The notes: generated by a model from the sequence alone, not told the origin. DNA of 64,000 nucleotides from Rhabdophis nuchalis (GCA_039707465.1 CM077648.1:18161119-18225118), one strand, 5' to 3'. Numbered from the stretch's first letter, positions 41,642-53,646 are shown. Program-made: numbers and translations.

Positions 41642-42492
41642 TGTTGTTCTGACCTAGGCTTCCCAAAAGCACGAAGCCAACTCCTCGTCCTGATGAAACT
41701 CCTTTTATTTAGTTTAAAGTGAATTCCTCTCCAGCAAAGTTCTGGCCAACCATCTTTCAAGAGATTTCACAACTACAGACCTTTATCAGGCTTGGAGAGC
41801 TGCCAGGTCATTATCTTCCAAACGCCAGGCTGTAGCAGTAATTATTTGACAAGAACTCAGAAAAAGATCTTCACCAGGGGTGGGTTCTGGCTGCTGCTAC
41901 TGCCGGTTTGCTCAGGGATGCACATGTGCATGCACTTGATGCACGCTATGCGCACATGCACAGTGCTAAAAATGCTTCCGTGCATACGCAGAAGGAAAAA
42001 ACAAGATGCCATTGCCTATGGCTCTGCTAATAGAACCCTTTCGGGGGGGTGGCAGGCCGAGTTACTACCTACTTGGCCGAACCAGTCCGAACTGGTAGGA
42101 ACCCACCTCTGATCTTTACCCTAATGAATTGAACTAATTGTCTCCTGCAAACTCCCCTCCTCTTTCGCGCCTCCTTTATTCCCTGTGGGAGGGGTCATTG
42201 ACCAGCCACCTGTAGCCTTACTCCCAAATCCTCATTCCTTAGCTGTTCCCTTCTCCTGGCAGCTCTCCACATGCGCGCACTGGGAACAGGCTCCAGCTGT
42301 TCCTCTTCCCCACTGATCTCTGACTCTGAAGTCAGATGATGACTGTCAGATGGCCCTGGCCCCATCCCTGCCTCCAACACAGAGCCCTCAGCAGAGCCTT
42401 CCCCAGACTCCAGGACTGGCCCATGTTCCTCCCCAACATCCTCACTGTTCGAATCTGCTCCCAGATCTGCTGGCTGCTGGTGGGTCACAACA
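41642..42492 (-). mobile_element. Solo LTR (TGTTGTTCTGACC...GGTCACAACA), split by a MITE
   Basis: Ends TGTTGTTCTGACC and GGGTCACAACA form a TG...CA pair. AATAAA lies on the minus strand near 41705. A second copy lies at 56261-58788. The hAT MITE 41875-42111 splits it. I could not find a convincing 4-6 bp flanking duplication, so the outer boundary is uncertain. Confidence 0.65.
41875..42111. mobile_element. hAT-type MITE (CAGNGGTGGGTTC family) inside an LTR
   Basis: 237 bp with ends CAGGGGTGGGTTC and GAACCCACCTCTG and duplication ATCTTCAC/ATCTTTAC (7 of 8) at 41867-41874 and 42112-42119. Interior GCGCACATGCACAG repeats. Confidence 0.93.
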
Positions 42493-42610
42493 CCTATCAA
42501 ACTTCCGAGCCAAAGGCTAGATGTGCCATATGGTAGTCATGCCCATGCCCAATTTAGTGAAGGGAAAAAGTCCTGATATATCATGTGATGATGTGAGTTT
42601 GACACCGCTG
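42493..42610. mobile_element. hAT-type MITE (CAGGGGTGTCAAACT family), decayed left end
   Basis: Contains TCAAACTTCCGAGCC, GATATATCATGTGATGATGT and the right end GAGTTTGACACCGCTG. The left terminus runs into the end of the LTR. Confidence 0.65.
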
Positions 42611-44990
42611 GTGTAAAGTGACTTGAGCCATACATATATGGGCAAGACCAAAATTTACCTTTTCCCCCTTTCTAAAGCCTGTGGAAGAAATGAGTTTATG
42701 AAAATTTTTAAAACTGTGGTACTTTGAGCCTTGGTAGGTAACAGCATCCAACTGATTTTTATTGATTGGGAAGCTTAAACAGCGGTTACTGTTCAGACAG
42801 AACACTTCCTAGGAATGTTCACTAGATTGGGATGTCAACAGTTGACTTTAAACTTAAAGTAGAAACATTATCCTGCAAGAAGGGAATGCCAAACCACTGC
42901 TGTAAGGCTGCCAAGAAAAGTGCGTGTGTAGTCTCTAAGAGTCAAGTTCGATTTGGGGGCATTTCTAAAGCCCACTTTAAGACTTGCACTGCAATCTTTT
43001 GTGTGCTGAGAATTCAAATAGGATGACAATTTTCACCAATTGGAGGCAATTGTTGTAGAGACTACAAAAATGGGTCCGTTTATATGACCTGTGTGCTATC
43101 TATTTTAAAATTACCTCCTCTATCGTATCTACATTATCTGCTCTATGCCTATATGATACTTACTTCGGTACTCCTGAGTAGAATAGCAAGGATTATTTCT
43201 CGGCAAAATATTTGGCAAACTGATTTCATTCTTTTGAGGGTTGGAGAGGAAGAGTCCAAGAAAAGGACATGAATGGTATCCGAAAGTAAGTGTGTGTGAG
43301 AGAGAGGGAGGGAGGGGGAGGGGGGAGATCAGACAATGCAGGAGAAATCCGATTCACTCCGGTTCAATCCATTGGCCCAGTGGTGGTCGGTGATTGAAAC
43401 ACATAAGGGAATATCGATCCCACAGCCTTGAGTCCAGAAACAGTTCCATAGGTGGAAGGCATAGTCATTTTGGTGAGGTACTGATGTTTAGTACTATAAG
43501 GAGCCCCAGACCACTCCTGAGTCTGCCAGTTTGAACTGAGGTAACGGAATGTGAGGCAACTGGCAGTTGGGACAGACTTCTTTTCAGGTGGGGAGGGGGA
43601 GTACAACTCCTTAGCATCAGAGCGTGTTAATAACTGTATAAGAAATACTAATGATCTGATGGTCATTTTGAAAAACCCTTTTTGATGCTCCAGCAGTAGT
43701 CCTGAGAATGATAGAGCTTTTCCCCATTCTGGGCTATATGTTGGATTCCACATGGGATATTAAGGGGGGAAAGTGTATTTCAACCATCCTAAATACATAT
43801 ATGCATGTATATACATACAGTATATTGTTAAAATTCCTTCCTGCTTTCATGAGGGTCCAGCAAAATTATATGGGAAAAACCTATGAGAAAACCTTCATTT
43901 GGGCTACAAAAAAAAAGCAGTAGTATCAGAATATTCCACATCTTTGGAATATTTCGAGACCATTTAGAGGCCTTGTGGATTTTTGCAACCTACCTTCAAG
44001 GAAAGGAATATTTAGTCCAAAATAAGCTTGAATTACAGTATAGGAAACATTGGGGCGGGGAAACTTGTATGGTCATACACTATAGTGGAATTGCTTACCA
44101 GAGGGAGCCCCCTTGTCAAGTACTGTGAAGCCATTACTATGCCAACTCCACTGCGCCGTACAGTAGAAGCCATATATATTATTGCAGAGACTGTTCTTGT
44201 TGCAAATGCTAACACAAATCTTAGTGGCAGAAAAGGATAATAAAGTGCACCAAGATGTTAATGCTTTTTTTTGAAAAATGAAAATTTTAAAATCCTTTTG
44301 AAGGATTATCTTGCTGCAATATTGCCCTTATGTGAATATCTGTATGTCTGGAATGGCCTGCATCCCATCTTACTTAAACAAAGACAATATTTTTGTATTT
44401 GTCTTCTAAATAATTATTCTGCCAGGTAGCAAGAGCTGATGCTGCAGGTACGGTATGCAAATCCATTAAGGTGAGCTTCAGTGTTACAAGCTGAGTCTTT
44501 ATTCCCTTTGTCAACATGTCAAGTTGCTTAATATAGTTGAGGCTGGATAGTAAAAGAAAAAAGTAAAATAACGTAATTGAATGAAACACCTTCTTGCAGT
44601 CAAGTAATTTATAAAGGGAGTGGGTGGGTTGGAAAACTGACATATCTGTGATTGGTTTGCTGTAAGTTTGGGACAAAGGACATAAGAAATTTATCTCGTT
44701 CTGCTTCATCAGCAGAAGCAGATGATTTGGTATGCTTGGATGATAAAACTATCCCTTATAATTTTAAACAGAAAGAACTGCATAATATTAGCAAAGAGGG
44801 GAAAACACTGGTGCATATTTCTCAACCTGCATTCAGACATCAAGAATAAATATTCGTTTTCTCTCCCTTCAAACTGCATTGAAATGTTTCTTAGTTGCAC
44901 TAACTATAATTTGTTGTTGTACTTGTTATTAAATTTAGACAATTTTTAGCCAAATTTATGCCTGAAATTAAATTCGGACAGATAATTTTT
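42611..44990. other. No recognised feature
   Basis: About 2.4 kb without an identified repeat or gene, the longest unexplained stretch. ORFs such as 43364-43753 (129 codons, minus) and 44374-44709 (111 codons, minus) have no recognisable domain. A GA-rich patch is at 43290-43326. Confidence 0.45.
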
Positions 44991-45537
44991 AGCACTGGAG
45001 ACAAAATTGATGCGGGAGGCTGATAGGAAAGAGAGTCCATTTATTGATGAAGCAGAACCACCAAGCACATGTGATTCTGGGTAGCTCACCACATGAGAGT
45101 GAGGGGCTTTTATACTTTCTCTTAAGCTTTGCACTTGAGCTTCCTGTTCCTATGCAAGAACATGTGTCCTATTGGCTGTTGTCAGACTCACATGGGGCTA
45201 TGTAGGGATCATAGCTGGCTCTGTAGGTTTGGCTGAAGTTTCTGAGGGTGATGCAATGTCCTTAGGAGATTGTGCAATGTAGTAAGCATTGTGTCTTAGT
45301 GGGTTAATCCTATTATGTCTCTGGAGCTGAAGGTCTTTTGTTTTGTAGATAGACTAGCCCAGTCTTTCTTGATGAGCACAAAATATCTGCTGGGGGCAGG
45401 AAGCTAAAGCTCTGAGTTTCTGTCTCCCTTAAGATTCTTTTTATCTCTCTTTTAAGGAAAATATTTTATCCCGCCTTTTTAAAACATTCCTCAAAATATT
45501 TCATTCTTCTAGGAAGGGAGGTAGTGGCTTCCCACAG
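44991..45537 (-). mobile_element. Solo LTR, TGTTGGxAGAAAT family (long subfamily), 5' part missing
   Basis: From AGCACTGGAGACAAAATTGA to GGCTTCCCACA it matches the copy at 4099, including the TATA-like and AATAAA motifs on the minus strand. The outer left ~60 bp is absent. Confidence 0.75.
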
Positions 45538-46459
45538 TAGGAATCCCTACAATTTAGTTCCCTCCAGGTGGCAGAGAAAGTTAAAACTATTTATATTATA
45601 TATGAACAATAACTACAAGGAATTGTAAAAAAAAAAAAAGTAAGCCATCTAATTTAACAATTACATTTTAATATGCAAACTAATATAAGATGCAGCTAGC
45701 GAAATCATTTCTTTAGAACTCTTAAACATTTAAGTCACATTTAATGTAATGCTTTAATTCGACAGGAAACATATCTTCTTATATGGCATATTTTGATCAC
45801 AATTAACAGAGAATTAAGGAGCTCTTTCTTCTGTTCTATAACTCAGTACCCATCTATCCCTATTGCCATAGCAATATCAGCTCTCATAATAATGCATTAT
45901 CAGCAGTTCAGGAAACAGAGTGTAATTGAATTCACACACTGGAACAAACCAACCAACAATGTCATTGGGGACAAGAGGCAATCATATTAAGCAATATTCA
46001 TTAGAACATTAAATGCCTAAAGGTTTTTTTTTAAAAAAAATATGCCAATAATTTTGATCTATTAGACTATCAAATACCCAGGTGCAATATTTAAGTCTAT
46101 ATTAATTCATGTTGAATAACATTTGTAGATGGCTACTTTCTCATTTACATAATTATGCATGGCTGTTTTTCTACCACTTTTTTTAATACTTAAAAATACC
46201 ATCCTTAACATCTGTATGGATTTTTGACCCTCGACTTTCTGTTTCAGAACGGGTGATTCCTAAAATAATGTAAAATAATATCTTATAATTGAAAACTGGC
46301 CAATTTCATTGATTCTCATGAAGTAATATATTTTTCCAACTTGAAAAATGCATCAAGTCCTTTTTTTACAGAATTTAGTGAAATCCTTGAAAGAGAGAAG
46401 AATTTAAATCTCATAAAATATCATGTCCTTCTAAAGTGTCATCATTTGAGAGAGGGAAT
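45538..46459. other. No recognised feature
   Basis: AT-rich, no gene or repeat identified. Confidence 0.5.
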
Positions 46460-46720
46460 CAGAAGTGGGTTTCTGCCGGCATTACCGCCAGTTTGGTGTG
46501 TGCTTGATTTGTGTGCGCACGCTTGCTTCACTCATGTATGCCTGTGATTCATGCTCCATGCGCATGCGCAGTTGCCTGTAAAGGTCTGTGCATGTGCAGA
46601 ACATTAAAAATGTTTAAAATACCAGTGGTGAGCGTGCCGTTCCTACCGGTTCAGCAACTCAGCTACAATTGCCACTACAGTTCACCCAAATTGGTGTGAA
46701 CCGTTAGCAACCCACCACTG
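46460..46720. mobile_element. hAT-type MITE (CAGNGGTGGG family)
   Basis: 261 bp, ends CAGAAGTGGGTTTCTGCC and AGCAACCCACCACTG, duplication gagggaat/gaggggat (7 of 8). Interior CCATGCGCATGCGCAGTTGC. Confidence 0.9.
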
Positions 46721-47179
46721 GAGGGGATGGTTCTATTATCTCTTAAAAAACATTGCTAGACCTGTTAGAAATTCTCATTTATTCTATAGAAATAGTAGTG
46801 GAGAATTATTATATAGCCATACAGATTGGTAGCAGAGGATGGCTACATAGCCATATAGATCAAATACAGTGTACAGTCACCATGGGTCTTGCTGCTTAAT
46901 GGTTTTTAAATGTCACTGGAAACTCTCCTCAGAACTAAAAGAACCATAGATTATAACCAAAGATGCAAACAAAACACTGCCATGTACTGGCTAATACTTC
47001 TGTAGTTGTTGCAATACAGTCTAACATATATTCCAACAAGACCCAACTTTATTATTTTGATCTGTCTCCAATCTTCATATTTTAGGGGAAAGTTGTAGTG
47101 AAGGCAATTGTGTAGAGAATGAGTGCTGGAGGAAACAGATTATCTGGACTCATTAAAAAAAAATCGGACTTGGGTAAGG
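46721..47179. other. No recognised feature
   Basis: No supported gene or repeat. Confidence 0.5.
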
Positions 47180-47450
47180 GACTGAAATGGCATTGTTTGA
47201 ACTTGAAGATGACTGTTTGTGGGACAGGGATGAATATGGTGTGTTCATCCTTGGCTTTCTTGACCTCTCCTTGTCTTTCAATACCATCAATTATGATATC
47301 CTTCTGATTGGCTTTGGGAGTTACCCTATGTTGTTGATGGAGGGGAGAGGTCTATTCCACTGCCCCTGCTTTCTGGAGTTCCTTAAGGCTTAGTCTTCTC
47401 CCACTTCTGCTTAACATCTACATGAAGTTACACAAATTTTATCTGACTAC
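47180..47450 (+). pseudogene. Degraded L2 reverse-transcriptase fragment
   Basis: Across two frames the sequence reads FLDLSLSFNTINYDIL, then Q..LVF-like and CLTSTW remnants. These correspond to the LDLSAAFDTIDHGILLHRL and GVPQGSVLSPLLFNTYM segments of the intact L2 at 49760-49985. Multiple frame breaks make it an old copy unrelated in age to the L2 immediately downstream. Confidence 0.65.
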
Positions 47451-47597
47451 CGAATTTGAATCAGCCGAATTACCCTACTGGACTATTTTATATATTTAAT
47501 ATTCATATGTTTATATATTTATATATTTATATATGTATATTTATTTATTTATAACCACCTTTTGCACCATATTTAATATCTTAACCTTTTATCCAGT

Positions 47598-49247
47598 GTG
47601 GTCTCTGTATTACATAGCATGTACTCAAGGGCCTGCCTTCTCTCGCTGCGAGAGTCCCCCCTCTCGCAGGTATGGCCCGCTGTGTTATCAAGGGCACACT
47701 TTGATGAGGGACTAGTAAGTCAGGAGAAGTGGCGAAAGCGCAGGTGTAGGGTTTTTTTAGTAAAAAAGCTGTTGTCTATTTTAGGGGGTACCAGGGAGGG
47801 GGGAGGGTATAGTCAGGTTGAGACTAGCAAGAAGGGAACGGGCCGAGCCAGCAGACGACGGAGGGAGGCGGATGGTTCCGCTAAGAGGGGGGATACAGGG
47901 GTCGTTTCCATGGAGAGCCTACCCATCGAGAGGGTGGCAGGGAGAGGCAGATCCGATGGGAGACAAGTTCTATCCTCCCGGTTGGGGGCACGAGGCCGAT
48001 GGCTACAAACTGTCAAGTGCCACAACCCCCGCAGGCTAGGTGGTCAGGGAGTACAGAGCCAGGGCCTACGGCTGATGTTCTGCAATGCCAGGTCCGTGGT
48101 CAACAAAGCCCCCCTCATCCATGACCTCGTGTCAGAGGGGGAGCCGGACCTGGTAGGAATTGCGGAGACCTGGTTGGGCCACGAGGGAGGACTCCCCCTC
48201 GTTGAAATGTGCCCACCAGGTTACCGCGCTTTTCATCAGCATCGGGCCCTAGGCAGGGATGGTGGGGTAGCGGTTATTATTAGGGAAGGTCTAGAGCCGA
48301 GAGAGACCATTGTGCCACAGACTACCGGTTGTGAGTCCCTCTGCGTGAAGTGGGGCCTAGGGAGGCAGTTGGGCTTGCTAGTTGTATACCTGGCCCCCCG
48401 CTATGTAACAGCAGCCCTGCCCGAGCTCCTGGAGGTGATCGCTACGATGGCAGTTGAGACCCCCAGACTTTTAGTCATGGGGGACTTTAATCTGCCATCG
48501 GCGGGCGAATCATCCGGGGTAGCTCGGGAGTTCATGGCTTCCATGACGGCCATGGACCTGACCCAACTAATTCAAGGCCCCACTCACGAGGGTGGACATA
48601 CACCGGATCTCATCTTTGTCTCAGGCAAATGGAAGAGTGATCTGGGCATAGGGGATATAGTCATCACGCCCTTGTCATGGACAGACCACTCACTTCTCCG
48701 GCTCGACTTTCCAACCGCTGCCCCTCACCGCGGGGAGGAGGAACCTGAGTCACCTATTTGGTTCCGCCCCAGGCGCCTGATGGACCCTGATGGGTTCCAG
48801 GTGGCGCTTGGGCCACTTCCTGTACCCCTGACCCGCGCCCCGATGGAGGACTTCATGGCCGCATGGAACACTGCGGCCACGGGAGCCTTGGATCGGGTCG
48901 CGCCCTTGCGGCCTCTCTTGCGGCAGCGAGCCACCCTGGCTCCTTGGTTTACCGAGGAGCTAAGGGTGATGAAACGCCACAAGAGATGCCTAGAGAGAAG
49001 ATGGAGGTCTACTCGATCTGAATCTGACCGGACACAGGTAAGAGCCCATTTACGGACTTACATTGTGGCGCTGAGAGTGGCCAAACGTCATCATTGTACC
49101 ACTCTCATAGCATCCGCAGAAAACCGCCCTGCCGCCCTGTTTAGGGTGACCCGCTCCCTCCTTCAACAGAGGGTGCGGGAAGCCCCGCTACAGGGTAGAG
49201 CAGAGGAATTTGTGATTTTTCTGCAGGAGAAAATCGCTCAGATATAG
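47598..49247 (+). pseudogene. L2 ORF2 N-terminal part: apurinic-type endonuclease
   Basis: 549 codons ending at TAG 49245-49247. Residues from ~157 (LRLMFCNARSV) to ~385 form the exonuclease-endonuclease-phosphatase domain, with GIAETWL, the catalytic MGDFNLPS and the terminal SWTDHSLL motifs. The first ~150 residues are basic and may include 5' UTR read in frame, so the true start is uncertain. The domain nicks target DNA for target-primed reverse transcription. The stop separates it from the reverse transcriptase in the same frame. Confidence 0.88.
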
Positions 49248-49274
49248 AATGAGTTAGCCTCCATTGATGGCCCA

Positions 49275-50879
49275 GTGGGATGCCACGAGACAGATCTTGT
49301 TTGGGAGGAGTTTGACTCCGTTACTTCCAACGATATGGACAGGTTACGTGGGCGACTGCGAGCCACCACATGTTTATTGGACCCGTGTCCCTCCTGGCTT
49401 GTACTGGCATCCTGGGAGGTGACACGAGGCTGGCTCCAAGAGGTTGTCAACCCATCCTTAAGTGAGGGTGCCTTACCTGCTTCCCTAAAAGAGGCTATGG
49501 TGAGGCCCCTCCTTAAGAAGCCCTCTTTGGATCCAGCTTTATTAACCAACTATCGTCCAGTCTCCAACCTTCCCTTTTTGGCGAAGGTTGTTGAGAGTGT
49601 GGTGGCACAACAGTTTCCCCGTCACCTGGAGGAAGTTGATTATCTAGACCCGCGCCAGTCCGGCTTTCGGCCCGGGCATAGCACCGAGACGGCATTGGTC
49701 GCGTTGGTCGATGATCTCTGGAGGGCCAGAGATGGGGGTTGCTCCTCCATCCTGGTCCTATTAGACCTCTCGGCGGCTTTCGATACCATCGACCATGGTA
49801 TCCTATTGCATCGGCTGGAGGGGTTGGGGGTGGGAGGCATCGTTTTACGGTGGTTCTCCTCCTACCTCTCTGGCCGATCGCAATTTGTGTTGGCAGGAGA
49901 GCAGAGGTCGACCTCGAGACCCCTCACATGTGGGGTACCTCAGGGGTCGGTCCTCTCGCCTCTCCTGTTCAACACATATATGAAGCCGCTGGGTGAGATC
50001 ATCCGTGGCTTTGGGGTAGAGTACCATCTCTACGCTGATGATACACAGCTGTATATATCTACCCCAAACCACCCCAACGATGCCGTAGCGGTGATGTGCC
50101 AGTGCCTGGAAGCCGTACGGATCTGGATGGGAAGTAACGGACTCAGACTCAACCCGACCAAGACCGAGTGGCTGTGGTTTCCTTCTGCCCGATTCAACCA
50201 GCTGATTCCATCGCTGGCCATAGGCGGCGAACATCTTGCCCCTGTGGATGGGGTGCGCAACTTGGGTGTCCTCCTGGATGCCTGGCTGTCCATGGAAGAT
50301 CAAGTGACAGCCGTGGCCAGGAGGGCGTTTTACCAGGTTCGCCTGGTTCGCCAGTTGCGCCCCCTATTGGATCGGGACGCCCTTCGCACAGTCACTCATG
50401 CTCTCATGACATCTCGACTGGACTATTGTAACTCTCTCTACATGGGGCTCCCCTTGAGGTGCACCCGAAGACTTCAGCTGGTCCAGAATGCAGCCGCGCG
50501 AGCAATAATGGGTACCGCAAGGTATACCCATGTAACACCGCTCTTGCGCGAGCTGCACTGGCTACCTGTCGTCTTTCGGGTGCACTTCAAGGTGCTAGTT
50601 CTCATCTTTAAAGTGCTCCATGGCTTGGGACCTAGCTATCTGCGGGATCGGATTCTGCCCCATACATCTTCCCGGCCGATTCGCTCCCACAGAGAGGGAC
50701 TTCTCCGGGTGCCGTCCACTAGACTTTGTCAGCGGGCGACGCCCAGGGGAAGGGCCTTCTCTGTGGCGGGCCCAGCCCTCTGGAACGACCTTCCCCCCGA
50801 CATTAGAACAACTACGGACCTCCGCTCCTTCCGTCAGAAATTAAAAACTCACTTTTTCTGCTTGACCGGCCTAGGTTAG
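49275..50879 (+). pseudogene. L2 ORF2 C-terminal part: reverse transcriptase
   Basis: 534 codons in the same frame as the upstream ORF, 27 bp beyond its amber stop; the Met used here is internal. Motifs in order: YRPVSNLPFLAKVVE, SGFRPGHSTETAL, LDLSAAFDTIDH, GVPQGSVLSPLLFN, then Y253-A-D-D256. The L2/CR1-type C-terminal region follows (LDYCNSLYMGLP, LQLVQNAAAR, LRELHWLPV, FSVAGPALWNDLP). All reverse-transcriptase core residues are intact. Without readthrough of the single stop, no full ORF2 protein would be made. Confidence 0.92.
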
Positions 50880-51054
50880 TCTCTACCTCAGGGGTTAGGG
50901 AATGTTAATTTTAAAAATGGGGATTTTAGTGCAGGGACAGTTGATTTAATCTGTTTTTATTGTATTTATTTATGTATATATTTTATGTTGTTTTAATTTT
51001 CCCTGTGCACCGCTCCGAGTCCCCCTGGGGAGAGGACGCGGTATAGAAAATAAA

Positions 51055-51134
<80 letters not shown>
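51055..51134. repeat. (ATCT)n microsatellite, L2 tail
   Basis: About 20 ATCT units starting immediately after the L2 3' UTR (AAAATAAAATCT), consistent with L2-type tails being short tandem repeats rather than poly(A). Confidence 0.95.
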
Positions 51135-51135
<1 letters not shown>

Positions 51136-51155
51136 CTGAGTGAAGTCATCTGACA

Positions 51156-51240
51156 CAGTGGTGGGATTCAGTACACAATTTAGGGGTTCTCACAGATTAG
51201 CGGTTCTTTAACTATGGCCACCTCCTGAATGGACCACAGC
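51156..51240. mobile_element. hAT-type MITE (CAGTGGTGGGATTCA), truncated
   Basis: Left end CAGTGGTGGGATTCAGTACA and a GGTTCTTTAACTATGGCCAC block; the right end is missing. Confidence 0.65.
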
Positions 51241-51345
51241 AGTGGTCTTTACAGGAGTTGCCCCTGAAGCGTATGTAGAAGCTGCAGCTGGTATGGAATA
51301 CAACAGTGGAGAAATTATGTATATTGCGTTATCAATATATGCTAT

Positions 51346-51800
51346 CTCTCTGCTCCACAAGCTGCATTGGTTACCAGCATGCTTCTAGTCTCAATTCAAA
51401 GTGCTGGTAGTTACTTACAAAGACCTTCCTAGCATGGGGCCGAACTATTTGAGGGACCATTTCTTCCCAATTATGGCTACACATTCCATTAGGTCCAGCA
51501 GGACGGGCATGCTCTGTGGCCCACCCATTAGGGAATGCCATCTGGCAAGACATCTCAGGAAAGCCTTTCTTGTCATAGTGCCCAACATTTCCCCAGAGGT
51601 AAACAAGAGGAAAGGCCGTACAAGAGTTGTGTCATTGAGCCTGGGCATCTGGATATATAACACAGCCTATGCAATGGTTGCATTGATTTATTGGCTGGTT
51701 GTTTTACTTTTGCTTTGTTGCTGATTATGTATGTTCATTGTTATTGCTTTTAACGGCTGTTATCTACCCAGTCATGAATTTGAAATGGGAAGCTGTGTAA
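51346..51800 (+). pseudogene. Old L2 3' end
   Basis: Reads LHWLPA, F.VLVVTYKDLPSMGPNYLRDHF and LARHLRKAFLVIVPN, the decayed counterparts of the L2 C-terminus, with frame breaks. The 3' UTR is poorly preserved. Confidence 0.7.
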
Positions 51801-51910
51801 ATTGAATTTTTTTTAAAAAAAGCTCCACAAATGATCCTTATGATAGTAATGTTTCAGACATGAAATCTTTCCAATTTACAGCATTCGCATTCCATTCTTC
51901 GTTTTAGTCC

Positions 51911-52247
51911 CGAGGTGGGCTGCACATATTTTAACAACCGGTTCACCAAAAATGTGAGTCTGCGGCCATTTGTATTTTGCATGTGCATACTTTGCACCTG
52001 CGCCATCTACGCTTTCACACAGCACCAAAAACAAGGCTTTTCCAATGGGGGAGGCTTCTTGCACACCTGCTAGGACAGCCAGGGTTAGTAAAACGGGTGA
52101 AGTGTGCAAATCATCTGGGTTGTGGGTGGGGCAAGCAATCTGGAAAGTGAGATATCTATGACCAGATAGTGTTGGGGCGGGTGGGTGACTGGTACTCCAA
52201 ACTATCGGTTTGGGCAAAATAGTCTGAACCAGCAGCAGCCTACCAAA
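51911..52247. mobile_element. hAT-type MITE (CAGNGGTGGG family), decayed
   Basis: Starts CGAGGTGGGCTGCACATATT with the CAACCGGTTCACCAAAAATG block and ends AACCAGCAGCAGCCTACC. Termini are eroded and the duplication is lost. Confidence 0.65.
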
Positions 52248-52398
52248 GTGTTAGTTAACATCTTAGCCAGGTTACTCCTATCAGAGGACTAACCTTCTCC
52301 TTCCAGATGACGTGTTTGAGAGGGATGCCTGAATTTAGACCCAGGACTATGTCATTGTCTCACAACACAAACAAACATCTCCACTTTCCAAATAAAAG

Positions 52399-52590
52399 GT
52401 AAAGGTTTCCCTGTCCAGTCGTGTCTGACTCTAGGGTGTGGTGCTTATCTCCATGTCATGGCCAAGAAATCCAGCACTATCTGAAGACATTTTCCATGTG
52501 TCCAGCATAGCTATACGCCAAAAGTGCATGGAATGCTGAAGTGGTACCTATTAATCTACTCACATTTTGTATGCTTTTGAACGGCTAGGT
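52399..52590 (-). mobile_element. tRNA-derived SINE (type 2), 3' part
   Basis: GGTAAAGGTTTCCCTGTCCA, GTCTGACTCTAGGGTGTGGT and CATTTTGTATGCTTTTGAAC match the reverse-strand copy at 59586-59830. The head region is missing. Confidence 0.75.
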
Positions 52591-52599
52591 GCTCATCAC

Positions 52600-52828
52600 A
52601 GTTGGTCTTCAGTCGTTTTGGACTGGTTTTACCAAAACAGTAATGGAAATTGTGGGTGGGCCCGCTCACCCACCCCAGCTCTATGCCATCCTATTTAGGC
52701 AGTTTTTCAAGCCGCACACATCCATCAAAGATCATGCATGGAAGGTCGACCACATGTGTGGAGAGGACGCGTGCACTCACATTTGCGAACTGATAGGGAA
52801 AGTAAGTAAATACCACCCCTGGTACTAA
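52600..52828. mobile_element. hAT-type MITE (CAGNGGTGGG family), decayed
   Basis: Interior TTTTGGACTGGTTTTACC, CTCTATGCCATCCTATTTAG and right end AAATACCACCCCTGG. The left terminus is eroded. It shares the TATTTAGGCA block with 54300. Confidence 0.6.
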
Positions 52829-52831
52829 TCC

Positions 52832-53530
52832 TTTATGCAGGAATTGGTGTTCTTGGCAGAATGCTTACTGCAAAAACTGCAAAACGTGTTGTGTCTGTTG
52901 TATATGTTACAGTTTAAGTTCTAGGGCTCTTTCGCCTCCTTTTCAAGTCAGGGTAAACAACATCCTTGTAAGCAATTAGATATTTTTTTCACTGCAGGAA
53001 AGAAAATGCTGATTTTATCAGAATTCTCCCTCCATCTATGCCCTATCTATTGATCCATTTCCTATAATTGCCCAGATCAAAGCTATGACTTTCAACCAGA
53101 TTGAGAGTATATTCAATTTTCTACTGTTTCCTCCTAGACCAGGAAAACATCCCTCTCCCCCCCCCCACCATCAGCAAAGTGTGATGTTTGAATCTTTGAA
53201 AGTCCAATTTAAATGTTGACTTCTAGCAGGGAAATAGCAAATATGCCAAGTCTCCTTCAACAGTCCAATTTGTTTAAAAAGCCCAGGTCACGGCAGTGTA
53301 ATTACACTTACATTAACATTCATTCAATTTTAAGTTCTGACCTAGTCCTATCATCTTCTTTGTCAAGGCTTCACTTCCATAGTATGCACAGACCATGTAA
53401 GATCTTTGGCCTCAAAAAGAAGTGTCCATGCCTAGAGCGATAAGATCTTGCGTAACTTAATAAAAGGAGATTGAAACCACTTTGTCGTCAGCGGTCTGAA
53501 TATTCTTCAATAATTTATAACGTTAACAAT
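52832..53530. other. No recognised feature
   Basis: A C-run at 53157-53167; otherwise nothing identified. Confidence 0.5.
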
Positions 53531-53534
53531 AGGT

Positions 53535-53646
53535 TAATGGATGGATGGATGGATGAAGTAAAGTGGGAAGGACAGATGGAAGGAAGGAAAAAAGAAAAGG
53601 AGAGAAGGAAGAAAGGAAGAAAAAGGAAAAAAAGAAAGACAGACAG
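53535..53646. repeat. GGAT repeat and GA-rich low-complexity DNA
   Basis: Four GGAT units followed by a purine-rich AAGG/GAAA stretch. The Lys/Arg-rich ORF over it is an artefact. Confidence 0.85.

Larger units (their letters stand above)
47620..51134 (+). mobile_element. Near full-length L2 LINE
   Basis: A 3.5-kb element: GC-rich 5' region, endonuclease and reverse transcriptase in one frame, 3' UTR (CGCTCCGAGTCCCCCTGGGG), and an ATCT-repeat tail. The approximate left boundary is where GC content rises after AT-rich DNA. No ORF1 is visible, so it may be 5'-truncated. Only one in-frame stop disrupts the coding region, so the copy is young compared with the other L2 pieces. Confidence 0.93.

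Noticed and set aside
43364..43753. 129-codon minus-strand ORF as a host exon
   Set aside because: No recognisable domain, no splice-site pattern that I can defend, and no neighbouring exon.
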